Shown here piece by piece: positions 8,160 through 16,251 of a stretch of 64,000 nt of DNA (position 1 is the stretch's first letter; each line of letters begins with the position of its first letter). The position numbers and the translations under genes are program-made. The notes under the pieces were generated by a model that searched no databases, had not been told where the DNA came from, and saw only the letters and a list, made by a program, of their open reading frames with translations. This DNA is from Bradyrhizobium sp. CB1015 (GTDB lineage: Bacteria > Pseudomonadota > Alphaproteobacteria > Rhizobiales > Xanthobacteraceae). The stretch covers positions 744,001-808,000 of the forward strand of contig NZ_CP104174.1 in assembly GCF_025200925.1 (NCBI RefSeq). The letters are read 5' to 3'.

Positions 8160-9122
8160 TCAACCCAATTTCCGGCCGATGTCGAGGAATTTCTGCCGCC
8201 GCTGCTTGCGGATGGCATCCCCATCAAAGTTCCGGAGCTCGTCGAAGGCTTTGGCGATGGCCTCGCCCGTGGTGGCGATCATGGCGGCGGGGTCGCGGTG
8301 GGCGCCGCCGACCGGCTCCTTCAGGATGGCGTCGATTACGCCGAAGCGGAGCATGTCCTGGGCGGTAATCTTCATGTTGTTGGCGGCTTCCTGCGCCTTG
8401 GTGCCGTCGCGCCAGAGAATCGAGGACGCCGCCTCCGGCGAGATCACGCTGTAGATGGCGTGCTCGAGCATCAAGACCTTGTTCGCGGTGGTGATGGCGA
8501 TGGCGCCGCCCGACATGCCCTCGCCGGTGATGATCGCGACGTTCGGCACGGTCAGCGCCAGGCACGCATCGGTCGAGCGCGCGATCGCCTCGGCTTGTCC
8601 CCGCTCCTCCGCGCCGATGCCGGGATAGGCGCCGGCGGAATCGGCGAGCGACAGCACCGGCAGGCCGAACCGCTCGGCCATCTCCATCAGCCGCACGCAT
8701 TTGCGATAGCCTTCCGGCCGCGCCATGCCGAAATTGTGCCGGATCCGGCTCTCGGTGGAATCGCCCTTTTCCTGGCCCATCACGCAGATCGGCTCGCCGC
8801 GGAAGCGGCCGAAGCCGGCGACCAGCGCCTCGTCCTCGCCGAACTTGCGGTCGCCGGCGAGCGGGGTGAATTCGGTGATCAGACCCTTGATGAAGTCGTT
8901 GAAATGCGGCCGCTGCGGATGCCGCGCGACAAGCGTCTTCTGCCACGGCGTCAGGTTCGCATAGAGGTCGGCCAGCGCCTGCGCCGCCTTGTCCTCGATC
9001 CGCCCGACCTCGTCGCTGATGTCGGTGCCGGTGGCGGCGAGCGCGCGCAATTCGTCGACCTTGGAGTCGAGCTCGGCGACGGGCTTTTCGAAGTCGAGAT
9101 AGCTGCGCATCTGGTCTTGCAT
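8160..9122 (-). CDS. accA: Acetyl-CoA carboxylase carboxyltransferase subunit alpha
   Basis: The 320-residue protein matches AccA over its length: the N-terminal helix MRSYLDFEKPVAELDSK, then RPHFNDFI, DSAGAYPGIGAEERGQAEAI and GEGMSGGAIAI, which form the acyl-CoA carboxyltransferase fold. With AccD it transfers the carboxyl group from biotin-BCCP to acetyl-CoA to make malonyl-CoA, the first step of fatty acid synthesis. The start at 9122 (MQDQMRSYLDF) is chosen because the 36 residues further upstream are not AccA-like; Met at 9110 is an alternative. accD is not in the window. The gene lies between two family A repeats. Confidence 0.96.
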   Translation of the reverse strand: MQDQMRSYLDFEKPVAELDSKVDELRALAATGTDISDEVGRIEDKAAQALADLYANLTPWQKTLVARHPQRPHFNDFIKGLITEFTPLAGDRKFGEDEALVAGFGRFRGEPICVMGQEKGDSTESRIRHNFGMARPEGYRKCVRLMEMAERFGLPVLSLADSAGAYPGIGAEERGQAEAIARSTDACLALTVPNVAIITGEGMSGGAIAITTANKVLMLEHAIYSVISPEAASSILWRDGTKAQEAANNMKITAQDMLRFGVIDAILKEPVGGAHRDPAAMIATTGEAIAKAFDELRNFDGDAIRKQRRQKFLDIGRKLG

Positions 9123-9309
9123 CAACTCAATATAGGGGGACGGGGCTTGAGAAGCGAAGCGGGTTTGGGCCAGCGGAAAGAAGTGCAGTGTCTTCAATGG
9201 CTTGGCTGATCGCTCCTGCCGGCCCGCCAAATCAGTCGAAAGGCCTCGGCTCTTTCTGCGGAGATGTGGCCGAAGTCAAGGCGGTTTGATGGGCCGTCGC
9301 GGCCCAGTT

Positions 9310-9435
9310 CTCGTGTCCCGGACGCGCTGCAGCGCTTCTTGAGCGCTGCTGCGCAGAGCCGGGACCCAGCAACCAGCCTGGGCCCCGGCTCGGCAGCGCA
9401 TCACTGCGTGCTGCGCTGCGTCCGGGGCACGAGAC
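9310..9435 (+). repeat. Intergenic palindromic repeat, family A copy 2
   Basis: This copy carries CTCGTGTCCCGGACGCGCTG and GCTGCGTCCGGGGCACGAG arms around paired CCGGGACCCA and TGGGCCCCGG modules. It fills most of the 317-base gap between xerD and accA and ends four bases before the xerD stop. The rest of the gap (9123-9309) should contain the accA promoter, but none is recognisable. Confidence 0.75.
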
Positions 9436-9439
9436 CTCG

Positions 9440-10396
9440 CTACTTCTCCGCCAGCGGGTGCAGGTCGCGCACCAGGCTCTTCAGCCGCTCCTCGACCACA
9501 TGGGTATAGATCTGGGTCGTCGAGATGTCGGTGTGCCCGAGCAGGGTTTGGACGATGCGCAGGTCCGCGCCGTTGTGCAGCAAATGGCTGGCAAAGGCGT
9601 GGCGCAGCACGTGCGGTGAGACCAGCCGGGCCTGCAGCCCGGAGGCGACCGCAAGCTCCTTGAGGTCGCGGGCAAAATGCTGGCGCGTCAGATGCCCGCT
9701 CTCGCCGAACGAGGGGAACAGCCATTTCGAGGCGGCCACGCTGTTCTTCTTGTCGGCCTTAGCCGCTTCCGTCGCGGCAAGATAATCCGCCATCGCCTGC
9801 CGCGAGGCCTCGTTGAGTGGCACCAGCCGTTCCTTGTTGCCCTTGCCGCGCACCACGATCATGCGGGCGTCGCGCTTGGCCGCCGAGCGCGGCAGTGCCA
9901 CCAGCTCGGAGGTGCGCAGACCCGTAGCGTAGAGCACCTCGAGCAGGCAGTAGAGCCGCAGCGCCCGCAGCCGCTTGGAGGGCGAGGCATCTTCCGCCTC
10001 GCTCAATTCCTTGGCGCGGCGGAGCATGCGGTCGACGTCCGCGATCGACAGCACTTTTGGCAGGCCGCGGCCGCGCTTCGGGCCGGATAGTATCGCGGCG
10101 GGGTCATCGCCGCGGATGCGCTCGTTCAGCAGGAACCGGTAGAGGTGCCGCATCGCCGACAGGCGGCGGGCCACGCTGGTGGACTTGAAACCTCGGGTGT
10201 CGAGGGCGGCGAGATAGTCGCGCAGCGTCTGGGTCTGGGCATCCACGAATGTATGGCCGACCCGGCCCAAGAATTCGGAGAAATCGGTGAGGTCGCGGCG
10301 GTAGGCATCGAGCGTGTTGGGGCCGGCGCCCTGTTCCGCTGCGAGCATGTCGAGGAACAGGCCGATGAGCTTGGCGTCTGAGGGCTTGGCGGGCAT
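9440..10396 (-). CDS. xerD: Site-specific tyrosine recombinase XerD
   Basis: The 318-residue tyrosine recombinase has a SAM-like N-terminal DNA-binding domain (about 5-95) and a catalytic domain with Arg161 (GLRTSEL), Lys185, His262 and Arg265 ([12 protein letters not shown]), His288 ([10 protein letters not shown]) and Tyr297 (IYTHV). With XerC it resolves chromosome dimers at dif. The housekeeping context and absence of phage or attachment features argue for XerD, not a phage integrase. A 48-residue membrane protein gene lies 17 bases upstream on the same strand. Confidence 0.93.
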   Translation of the reverse strand: MPAKPSDAKLIGLFLDMLAAEQGAGPNTLDAYRRDLTDFSEFLGRVGHTFVDAQTQTLRDYLAALDTRGFKSTSVARRLSAMRHLYRFLLNERIRGDDPAAILSGPKRGRGLPKVLSIADVDRMLRRAKELSEAEDASPSKRLRALRLYCLLEVLYATGLRTSELVALPRSAAKRDARMIVVRGKGNKERLVPLNEASRQAMADYLAATEAAKADKKNSVAASKWLFPSFGESGHLTRQHFARDLKELAVASGLQARLVSPHVLRHAFASHLLHNGADLRIVQTLLGHTDISTTQIYTHVVEERLKSLVRDLHPLAEK

Positions 10397-10413
10397 GCCC
10401 GGGAGGCTAGCTC

Positions 10414-10560
10414 CTATTTCTTGAGAAATTTGTCCGGCGGGATCGTCACCGTCATTTCCCGCGGCTTCGGATTGACGAAGTTCGCCAGCGCGAAGACCAC
10501 GCCATAGACGATGCCGGCGATCACAGCAACGACCGTCAGGAAGCGGAACAGGCTCGGCAT
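10414..10560 (-). CDS. Small membrane protein, 48 residues, between xerD and aroK
   Basis: Reading the minus strand from ATG at 10558-10560 gives 48 codons ending in TAG at 10414-10416. The product begins MPSLFRFLTVVAVIAGIVYG, continues VVFALANFVNPKP and ends IPPDKFLKK: one clear membrane helix (about residues 6-28), then a short charged tail with PKPREM. It is probably an inner-membrane single-pass protein. It lies 17 bases upstream of xerD and diverges from aroK. I recall similar short proteins annotated near aroK in related rhizobia, but its function is unknown. It is below the usual length cutoff of gene finders. Confidence 0.7.
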   Translation of the reverse strand: MPSLFRFLTVVAVIAGIVYGVVFALANFVNPKPREMTVTIPPDKFLKK

Positions 10561-10733
10561 CGTTCGGGAGTCTCGGGTAGGGGCTCGGCAGCCAAATTAA
10601 CCAATGAAATCATCCAACATGTTCGCCGTTTCGTGGCAAGAGTCCTCTGGCGAGGGCCCCCATGGGGTCGTATAGGTGGCCGAAGCCTGCCGCATCTGGC
10701 GGCACTTCGAGCGAGATCCAGTCGAGCGAGACG

Positions 10734-11357
10734 ATGTCCGACGCCGCGTTGCCGCTTCCTGCTTCGCCCGAGGCCGACATCCTGTCGGCGCTCGGGGCGC
10801 GCTCGATCGTGCTCGTCGGCATGATGGGGGTGGGCAAATCCACCATCGGCCGACGCCTCGCGGCCCGGCTCAAGCTGCCCTTCGTCGATGCCGACACCGA
10901 GATCGAGGCAGCGGCCGGCATGACCATACCGGAAATCTTCGAGCGTTACGGCGAAGCGCATTTCCGCGAGGGCGAGATGCGGGTGATCGCGCGGCTGCTC
11001 GATGATGGACCCGTGGTGCTGGCAACCGGCGGCGGCGCCTATATGCGCGAGGAGACGCGGACGCGCATCGCCGCCAAGGCGGTCTCGATCTGGCTCCGGG
11101 CGGACCACGAGGTCATCATGCGCCGCGTCCGCCGCCGTGCCGATCGCCCGCTGCTCCAGACCGCCGATCCGGAAGGGACGGTGACGCGCCTGCTCACCGA
11201 GCGCGAGCCGGTCTATGGCAAGGCCGACCTCACCATCGCCTCGCGCGACGTGCCGCATGACAGAATCGTCGAGGAGTGCATCGAGACGCTGCGCGCCCAT
11301 CTCTGCGGCGAGCAATCCGCCCCACCACCTCAAGACGTTGCGAGTGCGTTAAGATGA
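10734..11357 (+). CDS. aroK: Shikimate kinase
   Basis: The 207-residue P-loop kinase has Walker A GMMGVGKST at 29-37, the shikimate-binding segment FVDADTEIE (Asp52/Asp54), FREGE near 78 and ATGGGAYM near 97-104. It phosphorylates shikimate at the 3-hydroxyl using ATP in chorismate synthesis. The start at 10734 (MSDAALPLP) is preferred over the in-frame ATG at 10662, whose extra 24 residues are not family-like. Its stop overlaps the aroB start (ATGA at 11354-11357), so the two are translationally coupled. Confidence 0.95.
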   Translation: MSDAALPLPASPEADILSALGARSIVLVGMMGVGKSTIGRRLAARLKLPFVDADTEIEAAAGMTIPEIFERYGEAHFREGEMRVIARLLDDGPVVLATGGGAYMREETRTRIAAKAVSIWLRADHEVIMRRVRRRADRPLLQTADPEGTVTRLLTEREPVYGKADLTIASRDVPHDRIVEECIETLRAHLCGEQSAPPPQDVASALR

Positions 11358-12496
11358 CTGCGCCGTTGAAGCATTCCGACCATGTCAATGTCGGCGTTGC
11401 GCTGGAGAATCGCGCCTACGACATTGTCATTGGCCGCGGCGTGCTGTCATCGCTCGGCGAGCGCATCGCCGCTCTGCGTCCCGGCGTGCGCACGGCCATC
11501 GTGACGGATCGCACCGTCGCAAAACACTGGCTCGAGCCGACCGAAGCATCGCTTACGGCCGCCGGCATTCCGACCTCGCGCATCGTCGTCGAGGAAGGCG
11601 AGATCTCGAAAACCTATGCCGGCCTCGAAAAGGTCAGCGAGGCCCTGATCGCCGCTCGGATCGAGCGCAACGATCTCGTCGTTGCGCTCGGCGGCGGCGT
11701 GGTCGGCGATCTCGCCGGCTTTGCCGCGGCGATCCTGCGCCGCGGCGTCGATTTCGTGCAGGTGCCGACCTCGCTTCTGGCGCAGGTCGACTCCTCCGTC
11801 GGCGGCAAGACCGGCATCAACTCGCCGCAGGGCAAGAATTTGCTCGGGGCCTTCCACCAGCCGGTGCTTGTCATCGCCGACACCGCGGTGCTGGACACGC
11901 TGTCGCCGCGCCAGTTCCGAGCCGGCTATGCCGAGGTCGCCAAATACGGAGTGCTGGGCGACGAGGCCTTCTTCACCTGGCTGGAGAAGAACCATGTCGA
12001 CATTTTCAAGGGCGGCTCGGCCCGCGAGCATGCGATCGCGACCTCCTGCCGCGCCAAGGCCGCAATCGTCTCACGCGACGAGCGCGAAACCGGCGAACGC
12101 GCGCTGCTCAACCTCGGTCACACCTTCGGCCATGCGCTGGAGGCGGCGACCGGCTTCTCCGACCGCCTGTTCCACGGCGAGGGCGTCGCCATCGGCATGA
12201 CGCTGGCGGCGCAGTTCTCCGCGAAGCTCGGCATGATCGGCGAGCGTGAGGCGGCGCGTGTCGAGCGCCATCTGATCGCGGCAGGGCTGCCGACGCGCCT
12301 GCAGGACATCGCGGGCTTTGCGCAGGAAGGGCTTGCCGATGCCGACGCGCTGATGGCCCTGATGGCGCAGGACAAGAAGGTCAAGCGCGGCAAGCTCACT
12401 TTCATCCTGCTGGAGGCCGTGGGCCGCGCCGTCATCGCGAAGGACGTCGAGCCGGCGCCGGTGCGCGACTTCCTGAAAGAGAAGCTCGCGCAGTGA
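11354..12496 (+). CDS. aroB: 3-dehydroquinate synthase
   Basis: The 380-residue enzyme has the NAD-binding stretch ALGGGVVGDLAGFAA (about 111-125), the conserved PTSLLAQVDSSVGGKTGIN (138-156) and the metal ligands Glu194 and His256/His260 in NLGHTFGHALE. It converts DAHP to 3-dehydroquinate, the second step of the shikimate pathway. The start is the ATG overlapping the aroK stop. The longer frame from 11276 would extend 26 residues into aroK and is not credible. Confidence 0.96.
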   Translation: MTAPLKHSDHVNVGVALENRAYDIVIGRGVLSSLGERIAALRPGVRTAIVTDRTVAKHWLEPTEASLTAAGIPTSRIVVEEGEISKTYAGLEKVSEALIAARIERNDLVVALGGGVVGDLAGFAAAILRRGVDFVQVPTSLLAQVDSSVGGKTGINSPQGKNLLGAFHQPVLVIADTAVLDTLSPRQFRAGYAEVAKYGVLGDEAFFTWLEKNHVDIFKGGSAREHAIATSCRAKAAIVSRDERETGERALLNLGHTFGHALEAATGFSDRLFHGEGVAIGMTLAAQFSAKLGMIGEREAARVERHLIAAGLPTRLQDIAGFAQEGLADADALMALMAQDKKVKRGKLTFILLEAVGRAVIAKDVEPAPVRDFLKEKLAQ

Positions 12497-12563
12497 TGGC
12501 GGGACCGTTCAGATCGGCCGCCCGCGAAACGGCGGGGAATGCCGGGGCGGTCGCGAGGCAAAC

Positions 12564-13916
12564 ATGAGTTCGATCTCGATCAACCTTCTGCTTGCGGCTC
12601 TTCTGCTCGCCGCGAACGCGTTCTACGTGGCTGCGGAATTTGCGCTGGTGAAGAGCCGCGGCTTCCGCGTCAAGGCCATGGTCGAGCAAAATCGCTTCGG
12701 CGCTCGTCTGCTGCAGACGATGATGGGGAATATCGAGTCCTATCTCGCCTGCTGCCAGCTCGGCATCACCATGGCTTCCCTCGGTCTCGGCTGGATCGGT
12801 GAACCGACCGTGTCTGCGTTGCTGAGCCCTGTCCTCAGCCCGCTCGGATTGCCGGAGGCCACGCTGCACTTCACCTCGTTCGTAGCGGGTTTTCTGGTCT
12901 TCTCGTCGCTGCACATCATCATCGGCGAGCAGGTGCCGAAGACGCTTGCGATCAGGGAGCCGATGCCGGTGTCGCAGTGGATCGCGTACCCGCTTCATGT
13001 CTCCTACCTGGTATTCTATCCGCTGAGCTGGTGCCTCAACACGGCCTCGAGCGCGATCCTGCGTCTGATCGGGGTCCAGGAGTTTTCGCAGCACGAGATC
13101 CTGACGGATTCGGAGATCGAAGGCCTGGTCGAGGAATCGGCCGTGCACGGCAAGATCGAGAGCGGCGAGGCCGAGTACATTCACAACGTCTTCCGTCTCG
13201 GCGAGCTGACGGTGTCCGACGTGATGGTTCACCGCACCGCCATGGTGATGATCAATGCCGACCTGCCGCCGGAGGAGCTGGTGCGGGAGGTGCTGGCCAC
13301 CGAATACACCCGCATTCCGCTGTGGCGCGACAAGTCGGAGAACATCATCGGCATTCTGCACGCCAAGGATCTGCTGCGGGCCATCCGCGCGTCGGAGGGC
13401 GATACTTCGCGCATCGACGTCACCACCATCATGCTGCCGCCCTGGTTCGTGCCGGAGATGCGGCCGATATCCCAGCAGCTCAAGGCGTTCCGCCGCCGCA
13501 AGACCCATTTCGCGCTCGTCGTCGACGAGTATGGCGAGGTCGAAGGCCTCGTGACGCTGGAAGACATTTTGGAGGAGATCGTCGGCGATATTTCCGACGA
13601 GCATGACGTGGTGGTGGCCGGCGTGCGCCGCCAGCCCGACGGCTCCGTCGTGGTCGACGGTTCGGTGCCGATCCGCGACCTCAACCGCGCCATGGACTGG
13701 CACCTGCCTGATGAAGAGGCAACCACGGTCGCCGGCCTCGTCATTCACGAGGCGCGCTCGATCCCCGACCGCGGCCAGAGCTTCACCTTCCACGGCTTCC
13801 GCTTCCGCGTCCTCCGGCGCGAGCGCAACCGCATCACCGCGCTCCGTATTTCACCGGTGACGCGCGAGGCCGAGCTGGAAGAGGCCAAGCCAAGACGGGC
13901 CGGGACGTCGTTTTGA
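12564..13916 (+). CDS. CNNM/CBS/CorC domain membrane protein (hemolysin C/CorC family)
   Basis: The 450-residue protein has an N-terminal CNNM (DUF21) transmembrane domain with about four helices (1-180, including NAFYVAAEFALVKSRG), a pair of CBS domains (about 215-335, DVMVHRTAMVMI and ALVVDEYGEVEGLVTLEDIL) and a C-terminal CorC_HlyC domain (about 350-435). The family is linked to magnesium/cobalt export or ion homeostasis at the inner membrane; 'hemolysin' is a historical label. It starts 67 bases after aroB on the same strand and may be read from the same transcript. A strong hairpin follows its stop. Confidence 0.9.
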   Translation: MSSISINLLLAALLLAANAFYVAAEFALVKSRGFRVKAMVEQNRFGARLLQTMMGNIESYLACCQLGITMASLGLGWIGEPTVSALLSPVLSPLGLPEATLHFTSFVAGFLVFSSLHIIIGEQVPKTLAIREPMPVSQWIAYPLHVSYLVFYPLSWCLNTASSAILRLIGVQEFSQHEILTDSEIEGLVEESAVHGKIESGEAEYIHNVFRLGELTVSDVMVHRTAMVMINADLPPEELVREVLATEYTRIPLWRDKSENIIGILHAKDLLRAIRASEGDTSRIDVTTIMLPPWFVPEMRPISQQLKAFRRRKTHFALVVDEYGEVEGLVTLEDILEEIVGDISDEHDVVVAGVRRQPDGSVVVDGSVPIRDLNRAMDWHLPDEEATTVAGLVIHEARSIPDRGQSFTFHGFRFRVLRRERNRITALRISPVTREAELEEAKPRRAGTSF

Positions 13917-13923
13917 TTTCTTC

Positions 13924-13950
13924 TTACCCTCCCCTGGAGGGGAAGGGTAA
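13924..13950. terminator. Hairpin between convergent genes, probable bidirectional terminator (family C repeat core)
   Basis: TTACCCTCCCCT pairs with AGGGGAAGGGTAA around a GG loop with one bulged A. It sits between the stop of the CNNM/CBS gene (13916) and the stop of convergent bolA (13957). It is the same module that forms both ends of the repeat at 37162-37325. There is no long U-tract, so termination is inferred from position. Confidence 0.5.
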
Positions 13951-13956
13951 GAGAAG

Positions 13957-14226
13957 TCACCCTTCCCCCGGCGCCTGTGCATTGATCGCGAGCGCGTGAA
14001 CGCTGCCGGCAAGTTCCGCGGCGAGCGCCGAATTTATCATGCGATGACGGTCGACCCGGCTCTTCCCTTTGAAGGCGGCAGACACGATATAAACACGGAA
14101 GTGCGTCTCGCCGCCCGGCCCATGGCCGGCGTGGCCCTCATGCAGATGTGACTCGTCGGCGACTTGCAGGATTTCGGGCGTGAAAGCTTCCTGCAACTTG
14201 TTGCTGATAGTGTCTTTCATAGCCAT
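13957..14226 (-). CDS. BolA family protein
   Basis: This roughly 89-residue protein has the BolA fold signature: DESHLHEGHAGHGPGGETHF, then RVYIVSAAFKGKSRVDRHR and a C-terminal VHALAINAQAP. BolA proteins partner with monothiol glutaredoxins in Fe-S or iron regulation. Met at 14226 (MAMKDTISNK) is chosen; starts at 14220, 14235 and 14253 are also in frame. It is divergent from the J-domain gene at 14354. In many alphaproteobacteria bolA and this J-domain gene sit next to cobS-cobT. Confidence 0.9.
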   Translation of the reverse strand: MAMKDTISNKLQEAFTPEILQVADESHLHEGHAGHGPGGETHFRVYIVSAAFKGKSRVDRHRMINSALAAELAGSVHALAINAQAPGEG

Positions 14227-14353
14227 CTGTGCCATTAAGGTGCGCGATCGCACCCCGTCAAGACCCGGACGTCCAGGCTCGTCGCGACCGGGTGCTCAGC
14301 GAAATGCAATGTCAAGACTTGAAGGTTTTTGCATTGCGTAGTCAAAGTCAGCC

Positions 14354-14983
14354 ATGCCGATCGATTCATCAAAGTTCTTCGACTCCATCCGCGTGAAGCC
14401 GCGGGGCAAGCAGCCGGAAGTGAAGCCGCGCGACACCGCGGTCAATTGCGAGTGGGCGGGCTGCGCCAACAAGGGCTCGCATCGCGCGCCGAAGGGCCGT
14501 GAGAACCAGCGCGAGTATTGGCACTTCTGCCTCGACCACGTGCGCGAGTACAACCAGAACTACAATTTCTTCTCCGGCATGAATGCCGAAGCCGTCGCGC
14601 GCTATCAGAAGGATGCGCTGACCGGTCACCGCCCGACCTGGAAGATGGGCGCCAATGGCGGCAAGAAGGGCGCGGAAGAGATCGACATGGCGTCCGATCC
14701 TTTCAGCATGTTCAGCGAGATCAACGGCCGCGCCAGCTGGCGCAAGGGCCCCGAAGCAGAGCCCAAGGCCGAGACGCGCAAGGTGATGAACGCCGAGCGC
14801 AAGGCGCTCCAGGTCATGGGCCTCGGCCCCAGCGCCACGCTCGCCGACGTCAAGACCAAGTACAAGGCGCTGGTGAAGCAGCACCACCCCGACGCCAATG
14901 GCGGCGACCGCTCCACCGAAGACCGCCTGATCGAGATCATCAAGGCGTATAATTATCTGAAGACGGTGGTGCGCGAGGCGTAA
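14354..14983 (+). CDS. J-domain (DnaJ-like) protein with N-terminal Cys-containing region
   Basis: The 209-residue protein has a C-terminal J domain (about 140-205) with the HPD motif in VKQHHPDANGGD, which stimulates Hsp70 ATPase. The N-terminal part contains CEWAGCANKG, Cys and His in YWHFCLDH and an aromatic YNQNYNFFSG segment, conserved in a family common in alphaproteobacteria. The Cys/His set could bind a metal, which is inference. No glycine-rich region or DnaJ zinc finger is present, so it is not DnaJ itself. Divergent bolA lies 127 bases upstream. Confidence 0.88.
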   Translation: MPIDSSKFFDSIRVKPRGKQPEVKPRDTAVNCEWAGCANKGSHRAPKGRENQREYWHFCLDHVREYNQNYNFFSGMNAEAVARYQKDALTGHRPTWKMGANGGKKGAEEIDMASDPFSMFSEINGRASWRKGPEAEPKAETRKVMNAERKALQVMGLGPSATLADVKTKYKALVKQHHPDANGGDRSTEDRLIEIIKAYNYLKTVVREA

Positions 14984-14998
14984 GGGCTTCCCCCCGCT

Positions 14999-15086
14999 TC
15001 GTAGCCCGGATGGAGCGCAAGCGTAATCCGGGACCTTTCTCTCACAACGACGACTTTCCCGGATTACGCTTCGCTCCTTCCGGGCC
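14999..15086. repeat. Palindromic repeat, family H, running into a coding 3' end
   Basis: Left arm GTAGCCCGGATGGAGCGCAA with GCGTAATCCGGGA is matched by TCCCGGATTACGCTTCGCTCC and TTCCGGGC. The right arm (about 15045-15086) is translated as the last roughly 14 residues of the citrate-synthase-like protein on the minus strand. From memory this is a very common intergenic element in Bradyrhizobium. Confidence 0.75.
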
Positions 15087-16175
15087 CTCCGGCATCGCCC
15101 CGACATAGGACGAGCTCGGCCGGATCAACCGCCCGGTGCGCTGCTGCTCGCGCGCGTGCGCGGTCCAGCCTGCGCTGCGTGCGACCGCGAAGATCGGCGT
15201 GAACGCCTGCCGCGGGATCGCCAGCGCATCGAGCAGGATCGCGGTGAAGAACTCGACATTCGTCTCCAGCGGCCGCTCCGGATTCTTCTTGCGCAACGCG
15301 GCGCGGATATAGGTCTCGACCTCGCCGGCAAACGGCAGGTCGGTGCCATCAGCCGCCAGCGCTTCGACCGCGGTCTTGAGCACGTCGGCCCGCGGATCGC
15401 GCACGCGATAGACGCGGTGACCAAAACCCATCATCCGCTCGCCGCGGGCCAGCGCCGCATCCACCCAGGGCTGGATGCGCTCGCGCGAGCCGATCGCGTC
15501 CAGCATTTCCAGCACCGGCTCCGGCGCGCCGCCATGCAGCGGACCCGTGAGCGCGCAATAGCCGGCGGTGACGGCGGCAAACAGGTCGGCCTGCGTCGAG
15601 GCCACCACGCGCGCGGTGAAGGTCGAGGCGTTCATGCCGTGATCGCTGGCAGTGACGAGATAGGCATCGAGCGCCGTGACCTCGCGTGCGGCCGGCGCGC
15701 GCCCGTGCAGCATGCGCAGCGTGTCGGCGGCGTGGCTCACATTCGCATCGGGCGCGACCGGCTCGAGCCCCTTGGCACGCCGCACCAGCGCGCCCGCAAC
15801 TACCGGAAATGCGCCGACGATCGTCGCCTCGTGCTCCAGCCCGGGCTCGGCGCGAAGTCCGGCGACCGCCGCACGGAACCCGTCGATGATGCCCATGCCG
15901 CGCGTCGCCGGCAGCAGGTCCGGCAGCCGCGCGAAGGCGCGCTCGCGCGCTGCGCCCAGGTGTGAGCGCACATTGGCTTCGGTGAGGGTGGTCTTGCTGG
16001 CGCCGTTCCAGAGCCGGGCGGTGACGCCCTCGAAGCTCGAGATGGCGGCGAGCCGTCCGACATGCTCGCCAGCGATGATCAGCTCGCCGCGCTCGCCGTC
16101 GACATGGCTCAGCACGGTCTCGGCCGCGGGAACGCCGTCCAGTCCGATCTGGCTTTTGGTGAGGTGGATGTTCAT
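15042..16175 (-). CDS. Citrate synthase family protein (short form)
   Basis: The 377-residue protein has the citrate synthase fold with catalytic-type His179 (SDHGMNAST), His253 (GFGHRVYRVRDPR) and the C-terminal RPSSSYVG arginine region. At the position of the catalytic Asp in the usual NVDFYSG motif it has Glu308 (TNVEFFTA). It may condense oxaloacetate with acetyl-CoA or another acyl-CoA. The start at 16175 is supported by an AGGAG ribosome site about eight bases upstream; the in-frame extension to 16322 would run through the divergent promoter. It diverges from a second family member. The last roughly 14 residues come from a dispersed repeat. Confidence 0.88.
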   Translation of the reverse strand: MNIHLTKSQIGLDGVPAAETVLSHVDGERGELIIAGEHVGRLAAISSFEGVTARLWNGASKTTLTEANVRSHLGAARERAFARLPDLLPATRGMGIIDGFRAAVAGLRAEPGLEHEATIVGAFPVVAGALVRRAKGLEPVAPDANVSHAADTLRMLHGRAPAAREVTALDAYLVTASDHGMNASTFTARVVASTQADLFAAVTAGYCALTGPLHGGAPEPVLEMLDAIGSRERIQPWVDAALARGERMMGFGHRVYRVRDPRADVLKTAVEALAADGTDLPFAGEVETYIRAALRKKNPERPLETNVEFFTAILLDALAIPRQAFTPIFAVARSAGWTAHAREQQRTGRLIRPSSSYVGAMPEGPEGAKRNPGKSSL

Positions 16176-16222
16176 GGCCCAAATCTCCTGTTCACGCAGG
16201 ACAAGGTCAGGCCTCTCGACAC

Positions 16223-16250
16223 ATTGATCAATCTTGATTACATAAATCAA
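16223..16250. promoter_or_regulatory. Inverted repeats between divergent citrate-synthase genes, candidate operator
   Basis: The 76-base divergent intergenic region holds the perfect palindrome ATTGATCAAT (16223-16232) and, two bases on, the inverted repeat TTGATT-ACATA-AATCAA (16234-16250). The second ends one base before the ATG of the helix-turn-helix citrate synthase gene. The AT-richness contrasts sharply with its surroundings. A natural candidate ligand is the helix-turn-helix domain of that protein, giving autoregulation; this is inference. Confidence 0.5.
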
Positions 16251-16251
16251 T

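Noticed and set aside
9440..10396. Phage or island integrase
   Set aside because: Length and motifs are those of XerD, the neighbours are housekeeping genes, and there is no tRNA or attachment-site duplication.
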